Shown piece after piece: positions 26,204-34,940 of a stretch of 64,000 nucleotides of DNA. The position numbers and the translations under genes are program-made. The notes beneath the pieces were generated by a model. It was not told the origin of the DNA. It saw only the letters and a program-made list of their open reading frames with translations, and did not search any database. The stretch covers positions 6,025-70,024 of the forward strand of contig JAZKAS010000021.1 in the NCBI GenBank assembly GCA_040389005.1. The letters are read 5' to 3'. The stretch comes from JAGOUN01 sp040389005 (GTDB lineage Bacteria; Pseudomonadota; Gammaproteobacteria; JAGOUN01). The first letter of the stretch is position 1, and each line of letters starts with the position of its first letter.

Positions 26204-26271
26204 CGTCATTGCGAGTACTCGAAGCAATCTATCTTCATCTTGTTTTTGGCCGTGCTGCGCTCGCAATGACG
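26204..26271. repeat. REP-like inverted repeat between ahpC and ahpD
   Basis: CGTCATTGCGAG (26204-26215) and CTCGCAATGACG (26260-26271) are perfect 12-bp inverted arms around a GAAGCAATC-containing centre. This GTCATTGCGAG...GAAGCAATC pattern is a well-known type of dispersed bacterial palindrome. It could fold into a stem-loop in the ahpC-ahpD transcript and reduce read-through. Confidence 0.7.
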
Positions 26272-26301
26272 TCCCCTGTGGAACGTTTGGAAAGGGCTCC
26301 A

Positions 26302-26838
26302 TTAAATTTCTATGGTCTTTTCGCCTTTCTGCCAATTGCACGGACACAATTCATCGGTTTGCAACGCATCTAATACACGTAATACTTCTTTAACATTGCG
26401 GCCAACATTTAAATCCGTCACCATTGAAAAACGAATGGTATTTTGTGGATCAACAATAAACGTTGCGCGTTGTGCCACACCTGCGTTGGCATCTAAAATA
26501 CCAAGTGCTTGTGTTAATTCGCGCTTCACATCGGCTAACATCGGAAATGGCAAATCAGTAAGTTCTGATTTATGTTGCTTCCACGCTAAATGCACAAATT
26601 CAGAATCGGTGCTTGCACCTAATAACACAGTATCTCGATCTGCAAATTCATTATTGAGTTTACCGAACTCTGCAATTTCAGTTGGGCATACAAATGTAAA
26701 ATCCATTGGCCAAAAGAATACAACTCGCCATTTATCAGGATACGATTGATTATTAATATCAACAAAAGCATTATGAATATCAGAACTCACAACAGCTTTG
26801 ACTGAAAAATCGGGAAATTGATGACCTACGCTTAACAT
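26302..26838 (-). CDS. ahpC: Peroxiredoxin, alkyl hydroperoxide reductase C-like
   Basis: A thiol peroxidase that reduces H2O2 and organic peroxides. The 178-residue protein has the peroxidatic Cys in FWPMDFTFVCPTEIAEF, and a C-terminal DELCPCNWQKGEK segment with the resolving Cys. WRVVFF and LGASTDSEFVHLAW are typical of the AhpC/Prx family. No AhpF is seen nearby, so AhpD is the likely reductant, as in actinobacterial AhpCD. GGAG precedes the start. Divergent from oxyR across a 107-base gap. Confidence 0.93.
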   Translation of the reverse strand: MLSVGHQFPDFSVKAVVSSDIHNAFVDINNQSYPDKWRVVFFWPMDFTFVCPTEIAEFGKLNNEFADRDTVLLGASTDSEFVHLAWKQHKSELTDLPFPMLADVKRELTQALGILDANAGVAQRATFIVDPQNTIRFSMVTDLNVGRNVKEVLRVLDALQTDELCPCNWQKGEKTIEI

Positions 26839-26871
26839 GTTTTTCTCCTGTTTGTTGAATACAGAAGCAAT

Positions 26872-26913
26872 ATAGTTGAGATATTATTATAAATATAATA
26901 TATTGTTATTATT
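26872..26913. promoter_or_regulatory. Candidate OxyR-binding region between ahpC and oxyR
   Basis: ATAGTTGAGATATTATTAT partly matches the OxyR half-site pattern ATAG-N7-CTAT, followed by a second A/T-rich near-repeat, in the 107-base gap between divergent ahpC and oxyR. OxyR is known to bind such divergent spacers. The match is imperfect and AT-rich background makes it weak. Confidence 0.4.
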
Positions 26914-26945
26914 AATTTGATAAATAAATATTATGGAATAACATA

Positions 26946-27824
26946 ATGAATTCACGTGATCTTGAATATTTAGTCGCTTTAAGCAACTTGAAACATTTTG
27001 GTAAAGCCGCAGAAGCCTGTTTTGTCAGTCAACCTGCTCTCAGTATGCAAATTAAAAAACTAGAAGAAAGTCTTGGCGTGCAATTATTAGAACGCACGAA
27101 TAAATCGGTGCTGCTCACTGATCATGGGGTGATAATTGCAGAACGCGCGAAACAGATACTTCATCAAATTGATGAAATCAAAGAAATTGCAAAATCTGCA
27201 AAAGATCCTTTACGCGGCGAGATACGCATAGGTATTTTTCCGACGCTGGCGCCGTATTTATTACCTTTGATTATTCCGTCACTATCAAAGATTTATCCGA
27301 AATTATCGTTTTATTTAATTGAAGAACAAACCTCAGCATTAATCGAACAATTGAAAGAAGGTAAAATTCATGCGGCGTTTTTAGCGCTGCCCGTGGACGA
27401 AAAAAACTTTGATCATGTGAAATTATTTGATGAAGAATTTTTATTGGCCGTGCCTATCAATCATCGCTTAGCAAAACTAAAAACCATTAAGCAAAAAGAT
27501 TTAGAAAACGAAAATTTATTGTTGCTTGAACAAGGTCATTGCATGCGTGATCAAGCGTTGGACTTGTGTCATCGAATGAATATTGCAGAAAATCAAAATT
27601 TTCGTGCGACAAGTTTAGAAACACTTCGTCAAATGGTTGCAGCCGGCGTAGGAATTACACTCATGCCAAAATTAGCGTGTATTCCAAATCGCACTCTCAC
27701 GTATATTCCTTTTAGCACGCCTAAACCGATGCGAACCATTGGTTTATTCTGGCGAAACTCGTCTGCAAAACAGTTGTTATTAAAACAAATATCAGAAGAA
27801 ATTATTAATTTGCCTGTTTTATAA
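26946..27824 (+). CDS. oxyR: LysR-family hydrogen peroxide sensor OxyR
   Basis: A 292-residue LysR-type regulator. The N-terminal winged helix is MNSRDLEYLVALSNLKHFGKAAEACFVSQPALSMQIKKLEE. The effector domain has the OxyR-specific pair of cysteines in EQGHCMRDQALDLC, which form the peroxide-sensing disulfide in the family. Its position divergent from ahpC and ahpD supports control of that block. Length is slightly below E. coli OxyR (305). Confidence 0.93.
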   Translation: MNSRDLEYLVALSNLKHFGKAAEACFVSQPALSMQIKKLEESLGVQLLERTNKSVLLTDHGVIIAERAKQILHQIDEIKEIAKSAKDPLRGEIRIGIFPTLAPYLLPLIIPSLSKIYPKLSFYLIEEQTSALIEQLKEGKIHAAFLALPVDEKNFDHVKLFDEEFLLAVPINHRLAKLKTIKQKDLENENLLLLEQGHCMRDQALDLCHRMNIAENQNFRATSLETLRQMVAAGVGITLMPKLACIPNRTLTYIPFSTPKPMRTIGLFWRNSSAKQLLLKQISEEIINLPVL

Positions 27825-27896
27825 ATAATTAATAGTCTATTAAGCTACGTGCTATAGAATGAATCTGTAAATCAATAAAACATGATGAGGAATTTT

Positions 27897-28223
27897 ATGT
27901 ATAACCGTTATTGCAATAGCAAAAATCCTACAAGAACATTAGGTAATGTTTTTATACTTATGGGAGTTGCGTGCTTCATAATAGATATTGTTATGGCCGC
28001 AAATAATGAAGATCCAACAAAGAAAACTGGCGGACTAATGGCATTTATAGCAGGAACTGTAAGTATTGTATTTGGCTGTATAGCTAGCCCGTTGTTGAGT
28101 CACCACCTGTCACGTAAAAATGATCAGCAGAAAACTCCTCTACTAGCTGCAGGAATGTTTACTGATACGGAAAATGGTCATAAACCATCGGCTAAATTAA
28201 ATGCTTCCGAGCTAAAAGTGTAA
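27897..28223 (+). CDS. Small two-helix membrane protein of unknown function
   Basis: From ATG at 27897, chosen for the GAGG six bases upstream, it encodes 108 residues. Two hydrophobic segments lie near residues 16-34 (VFILMGVACFIIDIVMA) and 47-68 (GGLMAFIAGTVSIVFGCIASPLL), followed by a polar tail of about 40 residues. No family is recognised. It stands alone between oxyR and the gyrB terminus. An in-frame ATG at 27882 is also possible. Confidence 0.6.
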   Translation: MYNRYCNSKNPTRTLGNVFILMGVACFIIDIVMAANNEDPTKKTGGLMAFIAGTVSIVFGCIASPLLSHHLSRKNDQQKTPLLAAGMFTDTENGHKPSAKLNASELKV

Positions 28224-28249
28224 TACTGTTAAATAATAATTTTTAGATT

Positions 28250-28292
28250 CGGGGCTTTGAGCAATTTTAATATTATTGCCCAAGGTCCCGTT
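28250..28292. terminator. Imperfect hairpin between the small membrane gene and gyrB
   Basis: CGGGGCTTTGAGCAAT pairs imperfectly with ATTGCCCAAGGTCCCG around a TTTAATATT loop, between two convergent stops. There is no strong T-run, so termination is uncertain. Confidence 0.4.
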
Positions 28293-28304
28293 GAAATGAT
28301 TATG

Positions 28305-30746
28305 TTAAATATCAATATTCGACGCTAACAACGCATTTTTCTCAATAAATTCGCGACGCGGTTCAACGTCATCGCCCATCAATGTGGTAAATAACATGTC
28401 TGCCGCAATAGCATCTTCTACAGTCACTTTAAGTAAGCGACGTACATCTGCATTCATGGTCGTTTCCCATAATTGTTCAGGATTCATTTCACCCAAACCT
28501 TTATAACGTTGAATAGTTTGTCCGCGTTTCGCTTCTTCAATCAGTGATTGATACACTTCTGAAAAACGATTCACAGAAATAACTTTTGTATCTTTTTGAA
28601 TAAAGGCATCGCTTTCTAATAAGCCGTGTAAAATTTCAGCCATTTTTGCAATCACGCGATATTCACCTGATACAATAAAGTTTCGTGTTAATACCGTTTC
28701 TTTCGTCAATGTATGTTCAATCACTTGAACCACGGGCAAATAAGTATTAGTTAAACTATCTTCGCGCAAAGTAACGCGATGTTCTGTCAATTCGCTTTGG
28801 AATTTTCTGAGAACGGTTTCTAATAGTTGGCACCATGCTTGCATTACATTTTTATCCGCAAGTTGTTCTGCAGTGAGTGGCGCGCTCTCTGTCAATGCGA
28901 GTAACAATTCTCGTGAATAACCACGATGACTTAATTTGGTAATTAACGCTAATACACCATGATATTGATTAAGCAACACTTCAAGCGCTGCCCCTTGAAT
29001 AGCAGGTGATTGCGCTGTCGTAAATAAACTAGCGCCTTCCAAGGCCATTTGAATTAAATAATATTCAAGTGCTGCATCATCTTTTAAATATTGTTCTTGT
29101 TTGCCTTTTTTCGCTTTATATAAAGGTGGTTGCGCAATATAAATATGTCCACGCGTAACGAGCTCTGCCATTTGTCGATAGAAAAAAGTCAGCAACAATG
29201 TGCGAATATGTGAACCATCAACATCGGCGTCAGTCATAATAATAATTTTATGATAACGTAATTTATCAGCATTAAATTCTGCATTGCCAATACCACAACC
29301 AAGTGCAGTAATTAAAGTACCGACTTCAGCTGAATTTAACATTTTATCAAAACGGGCTTTTTCAACATTCAAGATTTTTCCACGTAGTGGAAGAATCGCT
29401 TGTGTACGTCGATCACGGCCTTGTTTCGCTGAACCTCCCGCTGAATCTCCCTCAACTAAATAAATTTCTGAGAGTGACGGATCTTTTTCTTGGCAGTCCG
29501 CGAGTTTTCCGGGAAGGCCTGCAATATCAAACGCATCTTTACGGCGTGTCATATCACGGGCTTTTCTCGCTGCTTCTCGTGCACGTGCCGCTTCTAACAT
29601 TTTATTGACAATGCTTTTCGCATCTTGCGGATTTTCTAGCAAATAATCGTTGAATTTATCGCCCATCACGGATTCAACAATCGCGCGAATTTCAGAGGAT
29701 ACTAATTTATCTTTTGTTTGTGATGAAAATTTGGGGTCTGGCATTTTTACCGATAAAACTGCGGTTAACCCTTCGCGACAATCATCACCTGTCGTGGCTA
29801 TTTTTTGTTTTTTCGCAATGCCTTCTTTTTCAATATAATCATTTAACGTACGCGTTAATGCGCCACGAAATCCTGTTAAATGGGTTCCGCCATCACGTTG
29901 TGGAATATTATTGGTAAAACAATAAATATTTTCTTGATAAGAATCATTCCATTGCATCGAGACTTCAACTCGAATGCCATCTTTCTCTGTGTTAAAACCA
30001 AAAATAGTTTTATGCGCAGGGGTTTTATTTTGATTTAAATACGCAACAAATTCTGCAATACCGCCAGCATATTGAAACGTTTCTTCTCTTGAAGAACCTT
30101 CATCTGTCAACGTAATGCAAACTCCGGGATTTAAAAAAGAAAGTTCGCGTAAACGTTTTGCTAAAATATCGTAATGAAACGTGGTATTCGTGAAAATTTC
30201 TGAATCCGGTCGAAAATGCACTCTGGTGCCGGTTTTTTTGCTTTCACCAATAATCGCTAAATCGGCCAACGGTTTGCCACGAGAATAAAATTGTTCGTGT
30301 ATCGAACCGTTACGATGAATCTCTAAACGTAATTCTTCGGATAAGGCATTTACTACGGAAACACCCACGCCGTGTAATCCGCCTGATACTTTATATGAAT
30401 TCGCATCAAATTTTCCGCCGGCATGTAATACCGTCATAATCACTTCGGCAGCTGAACGCCCTTCTTCTGCATGAATATCGACAGGAATACCGCGGCCATT
30501 GTCCGTCACAGTGATGGACTGATCTAAATGAATCGTAACAGTAATCGTATCACAATGACCTGCAAGCGATTCATCGATCGCGTTATCAACGACTTCAAAC
30601 ACCAAGTGATGTAAACCCGTGCCATCATCGGTATCACCGATGTACATCCCGGGACGTTTTCTAACGGCATCTAAGCCCTTTAAAACCTTAATATTTGACG
30701 AATCATAGGTCTCTGGCGTGGTGGGTAAATCGTGTTGATCTGTCAT
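28305..30746 (-). CDS. gyrB: DNA gyrase subunit B
   Basis: ATPase subunit of gyrase, which introduces negative supercoils. The 813-residue protein has the GHKL motifs EVVDNAIDESLAGHC, DNGRGIP and GGLHGVGVSVVNAL, the TOPRIM motif YLVEGDSAGGSAKQGRDR, then DADVDGSHIRTLLLTF, and the C-terminal QRYKGLGEMNPEQLWETTM. It includes the extra ~165-residue insert of gammaproteobacterial GyrB (about residues 550-720). Length matches E. coli GyrB (804). Last gene of the dnaA-dnaN-recF-gyrB series. Confidence 0.97.
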   Translation of the reverse strand: MTDQHDLPTTPETYDSSNIKVLKGLDAVRKRPGMYIGDTDDGTGLHHLVFEVVDNAIDESLAGHCDTITVTIHLDQSITVTDNGRGIPVDIHAEEGRSAAEVIMTVLHAGGKFDANSYKVSGGLHGVGVSVVNALSEELRLEIHRNGSIHEQFYSRGKPLADLAIIGESKKTGTRVHFRPDSEIFTNTTFHYDILAKRLRELSFLNPGVCITLTDEGSSREETFQYAGGIAEFVAYLNQNKTPAHKTIFGFNTEKDGIRVEVSMQWNDSYQENIYCFTNNIPQRDGGTHLTGFRGALTRTLNDYIEKEGIAKKQKIATTGDDCREGLTAVLSVKMPDPKFSSQTKDKLVSSEIRAIVESVMGDKFNDYLLENPQDAKSIVNKMLEAARAREAARKARDMTRRKDAFDIAGLPGKLADCQEKDPSLSEIYLVEGDSAGGSAKQGRDRRTQAILPLRGKILNVEKARFDKMLNSAEVGTLITALGCGIGNAEFNADKLRYHKIIIMTDADVDGSHIRTLLLTFFYRQMAELVTRGHIYIAQPPLYKAKKGKQEQYLKDDAALEYYLIQMALEGASLFTTAQSPAIQGAALEVLLNQYHGVLALITKLSHRGYSRELLLALTESAPLTAEQLADKNVMQAWCQLLETVLRKFQSELTEHRVTLREDSLTNTYLPVVQVIEHTLTKETVLTRNFIVSGEYRVIAKMAEILHGLLESDAFIQKDTKVISVNRFSEVYQSLIEEAKRGQTIQRYKGLGEMNPEQLWETTMNADVRRLLKVTVEDAIAADMLFTTLMGDDVEPRREFIEKNALLASNIDI

Positions 30747-30844
30747 AGTGATGCGCTTGAATTATCTGGAAAAACAGACGGTTATTGTACCAAAATATCG
30801 CTGAAAAAACGAATAAATCGTTTAAGTTTTGCGTCGTAATTTTT

Positions 30845-31907
30845 CTAAGAATCATGTGGCAATATATCAGACAATACATTTCCCGCTACAATCGTATATC
30901 GCATAACCCTTTGATTTTCATGATAAATTTTCTCTAACACTGCGTTTTTCTCATCCAATGTAGTGATAATGACTTGTTTATCTTTTAGATTTAACGCATC
31001 GACGAGCAACTGTTGTCCATCAATATCCAATTCAGACGAAAAATCATCGATTAAATATAATGGATGTTGACTTTGTTCTCGAAACAACAATTCACCTTGT
31101 GCTAAATATAAAGCAATCGCCAACATTTTTTGACGCCCTCGAGAGTGTTGATCTTTGCTTGTTCCAAATAAAGTATTCAACTGTAATTCAGCGCGATGCG
31201 GCCCAATAATACAATGCCCTTGCTGACGTTCTTGTTTTAAAGCTGTGGATAACTGTGTGGATAGATCACCCAATTGTCGTTCCCAGCCAGGAAAGTATTC
31301 AAGTACTACATCGTTAATTGCAGGCAAACGTGCCTGGTATTCTGCTAATATCTGGCTGAGTTGTGCTACATATTCCTGTCGCATTTCATCCAGTGCATAA
31401 CTTGCTTCACAAAGCATTTGATTCCATTGCATCAGTTCTTCATCAGAACACCGCATCTTCAACGCAGCACTTTTTTGTTTTATGATTCGAGTGAGTTTTT
31501 TGTGTAACGCCCAATAAGAATGTTTCACGTGANNNNNNNNNNTCTGTTGGACTAATGACGCGAACCGGCAGCATGCGAGCTATTTCTGCAAACTTTGCTG
31601 GCTCGCCCATGCATTTAGCGATAATGCCATTTTTACGATCGCGCTGTACGCCAATCGTTGTTTCTTGATGATTATCAGAAATCAGCGAAGCAAATAAAGT
31701 AAAATTATTTTGATCGTTTTGGACGAGTTGGCTGGGATCAGAAGTTCGAAACGATTTTCCATAAGTCAGCGTGTAAATAGCTTCTAAAAGGCTGGTTTTA
31801 CCGCTGCCGTTGGGGCCAGAAATCACGCATAAACCGTTCTTGGGCAAGCATAAGGTGGCCGATTTAATATTGCGAAAATGAGAGATTTCGATGTGTTGTA
31901 AAAACAT
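30845..31907 (-). CDS. recF: DNA replication and repair protein RecF, interrupted by an assembly gap
   Basis: SMC-like ATPase that helps load RecA at gaps. The N-terminal part has MFLQHIEISHFRNI, Walker A GPNGSGKTSLLEA near residue 30 and PVRVISPT, then ten Ns at 31533-31542. The C-terminal part resumes at HVKHSYWALHKKLTRIIKQK and contains the signature region SRGRQKMLAIAL and Walker B LYLIDDFSSELD. Compared with E. coli RecF, about 22-25 residues (65-75 bases) are missing, more than the ten Ns. The break is thus probably an assembly gap in an intact gene. GyrB follows on the same strand. Confidence 0.9.
31521..31532. other. parS-like half-site abutting the recF gap
   Basis: TGTTTCACGTGA matches the first 12 of 16 bases of the consensus parS palindrome TGTTTCACGTGAAACA; the remaining four positions are Ns. 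It lies inside recF, coding HVKH on the minus strand. Confidence 0.5.
31533..31542. other. Assembly gap (10 N) inside recF
   Basis: Ten undetermined bases; by comparison with RecF length, about 65-75 bases are missing rather than ten. The gap abuts a parS-like half palindrome. Confidence 0.95.
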
Positions 31908-31951
31908 TAATAAAACCTTTGATTCAAAGACCTTGGCTATTCAGCCCATAA

Positions 31952-32101
31952 AATACGCTTTGACAATAACAACGGAGATCCCCCCTTATAAAAAGGGGGG
32001 CTAGGGGGGATTTTCCTTCAACGCTCTAAAATCCCTCGCTTCGTTACACTTGGCTGCCCCCTTTTATAAAGGGGGCTTTCAATCGCTATTGCTGTTTTCA
32101 A
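31952..32101. repeat. Palindromic MITE-like element between recF and dnaN
   Basis: About 150 bases related to the element at 33341-33495. It starts AATACGCTTTGACAATAAC, has an inner CCCCCCTTATAAAAAGGGGGG hairpin split by one base, GGGGGGATTTT with AAAATCCCTCG as a second pair, then GCCCCCTTTTATAAAGGGGGC, and ends ATCGCTATTG. Both elements share the same internal order but differ in many bases, so they are old copies. It fills most of the 277-base recF-dnaN gap. Confidence 0.8.
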
Positions 32102-32106
32102 CGGCT

Positions 32107-32155
32107 AGGGCGACCAACCGATAGCCTCTACATCGGCCGAATCATTTTCTGAAAA
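32107..32155. repeat. Dispersed repeat, copy A
   Basis: AGGGCGACCAACCG, then CTACATCGGCCGA and a TTTTCTGA tail match the copy at 36997-37050 in sequence, order and spacing. This copy is intergenic, between recF and dnaN, directly next to the parS-like palindrome. Confidence 0.75.
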
Positions 32156-32176
32156 GGTTTCACGTGAAACCTTTTA
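32153..32176. other. Candidate parS centromere site
   Basis: A perfect 24-bp palindrome AAAAGGTTTCAC / GTGAAACCTTTT. Its central 16 bases, GGTTTCACGTGAAACC, differ from the bacterial ParB-binding consensus TGTTTCACGTGAAACA only at the outermost pair. It lies in the recF-dnaN gap close to the oriC candidate, where parS sites cluster. No parAB genes are in the window. Confidence 0.75.
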
Positions 32177-32184
32177 AAAAAACA

Positions 32185-33285
32185 CTACAAACGCATCGAC
32201 ATCACGACATAATGTTCGTTATCTGAACTCAGTGGCTGAATCAACAAGCTGGTTTCTGTTAAACAAACTCGAATAACATCTTCGTTGATAACCGATAAAA
32301 CTTCTTGCAAATAGGTGACATTACAGCCTAATCGCACAGGTTCTTGTGTATAATCAATTGATATTTCTTCCAAGGCTTCATCTTTATCAGGATTATTGGC
32401 TTCGAGTTTTAGTCGATTGTTATCAAAGGTTAACCAAGCACCACGATATTTTTCATTCGATAGCACTGCAACACGCGCTAATGCGTCGCGTAAAACTTCT
32501 TTTTGAATGGTGGCGACTTTAGTGGTTCCTTTGGGAATTAACGCGCGATACTCGGGAAAACTGCCTTCTATCAATTTTGAGGTGAAGCAATAATCTTCAG
32601 AACGAACGCTGATATAATTTTCACCGACACAAAAATCAACAACGGAATCTGAGTTTTCCAGTAACTTCATGAGTTCAATCACGGCTTTGCGTGGTAATAA
32701 TACTTGAACGCGTTCGTTTAAGGTAAAATCAAGCGCGCGAGTACACATGGATAAACGGTGGCCATCGGTCGCCACGGCATGAACCACGGCGCCTTGAAAG
32801 TCGAGAAATAAACCGTTTAAAAAATACCGCACGTCTTGTTGCGCCATTGAAAAATAGGTATTTATCAGTAAATGACGTAACAACATTGCTGGAATGGCAA
32901 ATGTATGTTTCGGTGCAGTGTCACATTCTAACGTAGGAAATTCTTCCGGCGCCATCAATGATAATGTGAATCGGCTTTTGCCTGATCGAATTAACAGTTG
33001 ATTACCTTGTTGAGTAAACCGCAGTTCCGCTTGTGCTGGTAAAGCGCGACAAATATCGTGAAGCTTTTTAGCCGGTATCGCCAATGTGATTGCTTCTGCG
33101 GCTTCATGCAAATCAATGTACTTAACCAGCTCAATTTCTAAATCTGTACCTAAAAGAGTCAATTTTTGATCTGCTATTTTAAATAAAATATTCGATAAAA
33201 TCGGCAAGGCTTGTTTTCTATCAACCGTATTGGTAATCAGTTGTAACGGTTTTAGTAAGCGCTCTCTGTCAATCGTCAATTCCAT
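32185..33285 (-). CDS. dnaN: DNA polymerase III beta subunit (sliding clamp)
   Basis: Ring-shaped processivity clamp for the replicase. From ATG at 33285 the 366-residue protein begins MELTIDRERLLKPLQ, aligning with E. coli MKFTVEREHLLKPLQ. It continues with TLPILSNIL-like ALPILSNILFKI and ATDGHRLSMCTR, and the C-terminus HYVVMSMRL is the standard end of the clamp. An ATG four codons upstream (MGEK) is in frame but extends past the family start; its GGGTGAAAAG is a plausible ribosome-binding site for the chosen start. dnaA precedes it, separated by a MITE-like element. Confidence 0.96.
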   Translation of the reverse strand: MELTIDRERLLKPLQLITNTVDRKQALPILSNILFKIADQKLTLLGTDLEIELVKYIDLHEAAEAITLAIPAKKLHDICRALPAQAELRFTQQGNQLLIRSGKSRFTLSLMAPEEFPTLECDTAPKHTFAIPAMLLRHLLINTYFSMAQQDVRYFLNGLFLDFQGAVVHAVATDGHRLSMCTRALDFTLNERVQVLLPRKAVIELMKLLENSDSVVDFCVGENYISVRSEDYCFTSKLIEGSFPEYRALIPKGTTKVATIQKEVLRDALARVAVLSNEKYRGAWLTFDNNRLKLEANNPDKDEALEEISIDYTQEPVRLGCNVTYLQEVLSVINEDVIRVCLTETSLLIQPLSSDNEHYVVMSMRL

Positions 33286-33340
33286 CTTTTCACCCATGAT
33301 GTCTATGTTTTATCAATAATCTTCTTTATACACTTAACAA

Positions 33341-33495
33341 AATACGCTATGAAAATAGCGACGAAGGTTCCCCTCTTTGTAAAAGGGGGGTTAGGCGGGG
33401 ATTTTTCCTACAATGAGGTGAAATCCCCCGCCTCACTACGCTCGGCCGCCCCCTTTTACAAAGGGGGCTTTCAGTCGCTATTGTCTTAACGTATT
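33341..33495. repeat. MITE-like element with terminal inverted repeats between dnaA and dnaN
   Basis: A 155-base palindromic element. The 22-base ends, beginning AATACGCTATGAAAATAGCG and ending GTCGCTATTGTCTTAACGTA (plus two bases), are inverted repeats with about four mismatches. Inside are CCCCTCTTTGTAAAAGGGGGG and GCCCCCTTTTACAAAGGGGGC and the pair GGGGATTTTTCC / GAAATCCCC. The element encodes no protein. It fills the dnaA-dnaN gap and could affect dnaN transcription or stop dnaA transcripts. Confidence 0.85.
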
Positions 33496-33504
33496 TCGTA
33501 GATA

Positions 33505-34878
33505 TTAAGTCGTCAAAATACGTAACAAATTCTTATAATCTTCGGCCATATCCGTCGAAGTCTCAACTAATTCTTTAATTTTTCTACACGCGTGTAATAC
33601 GGTCGTGTGATCACGGCCACCAAAGGATTCCGCAATCTCTGGTAAACTGTGGTTTGTGAGTTCTTTTGCCATGGCCATCGCCATTTGACGCGGACGCGCA
33701 ACTGAACGCGTACGTCTTTTTGATAACATATCACTCATTTTGATCTTATAATACTCAGCTACTGTTTTTTGAATATTATCGACCGTCACCAGTTTATCTT
33801 GTAGATACAGTAAATCTTTTAGTGCTTCTTTCACAAAATCGAGGGTGATTGGTTTACCTGTAAAATGCGCATTGGCAATCACACGCTTAAGCGCACCTTC
33901 TAATTCACGCACGTTTGAGCGAATACGTTTCGCGATAAAAAAGGCCACCTCATAAGGTAAATCGATATTAGCTTGTTCCGCTTTTTGCATCAAAATCGCA
34001 ACACGTGTTTCAAGTTCAGGCGGTTCAACTGCAACGGTTAATCCCCAACCAAAGCGCGATTTTAAACGTTCTTCAATACCTTTAATTTCTTTTGGATAAC
34101 GATCGCAGGTCATAATAATTTGTTGCTGGCCTTCTAACAACGCATTAAACGTATGAAAAAATTCTTCTTGTGAACGATCCTTTCCGGCAAAAAATTGAAT
34201 ATCATCGATTAAAAGTGCATCAACAGAGCGGTACAATCGTTTAAACGCTTCCATAGAATGATTTTGAATCGCGCGAACCATATCGGCAACAAAACGTTCA
34301 GAATGCAAATATAATATTTTTGCATTCGGTTTTGTGGCTAAAATGGCATTGCCCACGGCATGTAATAAATGCGTTTTACCTAAACCCACGCCACCATAAA
34401 GCAATAACGGATTATTTTCTCGTCCTGGATCTGTTGATACTTGGCTGGCCGCTGCCCAAGCCAATTGATTCGAGCTGCCTTGTACAAAATTATCAAACGT
34501 AAAAGCACGATTCACATTAGACCGAAAATCGTTGGCTTTTAAATCATGCAGCGCTACTTTAGTTTCCGTATTATTTTGTTGATTAACCGTTTGTTCTGGT
34601 AAAGAAACTCTCGGTGGCAGTGCAACAGACGAAACTTCTAATTGCACGGTAATGGCATTAGAAGACGCAAGCTCATCAATTAATTCAATAATACGCGTTA
34701 AATGATTTTGACGAATCCAATCAATTACAAATTTATTTGGCGCCAACAAAACTAAATAAGTTTGAGAATCTTGCTGGCGAATTTCAGCACGCAATGGGCG
34801 AATCCAAATATTAAATAAACTGCCCGACAACTCCGATTGGAGACGCTCTAAGCATTGTTCCCAAAGGGATTCCATCAT
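33505..34878 (-). CDS. dnaA: Chromosomal replication initiator protein DnaA
   Basis: AAA+ initiator that binds DnaA boxes at oriC and melts DNA. The 457-residue protein has the N-terminal helical domain (LWEQCLERLQSELSGSLFNIWI), Walker A YGGVGLGKTHLLHAV, Walker B ALLIDDIQFFAGK, arginine-finger region RLKSRFGWGL, and the domain IV signature GGRDHTTVLHACRKI that reads the box. It starts MMESLW; either ATG is possible. Unusually its upstream neighbour is yidC on the same strand with only 62 bases between, so there is no room for an oriC at the usual spot. Confidence 0.97.
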   Translation of the reverse strand: MMESLWEQCLERLQSELSGSLFNIWIRPLRAEIRQQDSQTYLVLLAPNKFVIDWIRQNHLTRIIELIDELASSNAITVQLEVSSVALPPRVSLPEQTVNQQNNTETKVALHDLKANDFRSNVNRAFTFDNFVQGSSNQLAWAAASQVSTDPGRENNPLLLYGGVGLGKTHLLHAVGNAILATKPNAKILYLHSERFVADMVRAIQNHSMEAFKRLYRSVDALLIDDIQFFAGKDRSQEEFFHTFNALLEGQQQIIMTCDRYPKEIKGIEERLKSRFGWGLTVAVEPPELETRVAILMQKAEQANIDLPYEVAFFIAKRIRSNVRELEGALKRVIANAHFTGKPITLDFVKEALKDLLYLQDKLVTVDNIQKTVAEYYKIKMSDMLSKRRTRSVARPRQMAMAMAKELTNHSLPEIAESFGGRDHTTVLHACRKIKELVETSTDMAEDYKNLLRILTT

Positions 34879-34940
34879 TTATATCCTATGTTTCACATTT
34901 TACATTTCGCATAAAATTTTAATTTTATGCGAAATATAGG

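Noticed and set aside
31981..32080. Simple rho-independent terminator after dnaN
   Set aside because: The hairpins belong to a larger element repeated at 33341-33495, which fits a MITE-like repeat better, though it may still stop transcription.
34879..34940. oriC directly upstream of dnaA
   Set aside because: Only 62 bases lie between yidC and dnaA and no TTATCCACA box is present.
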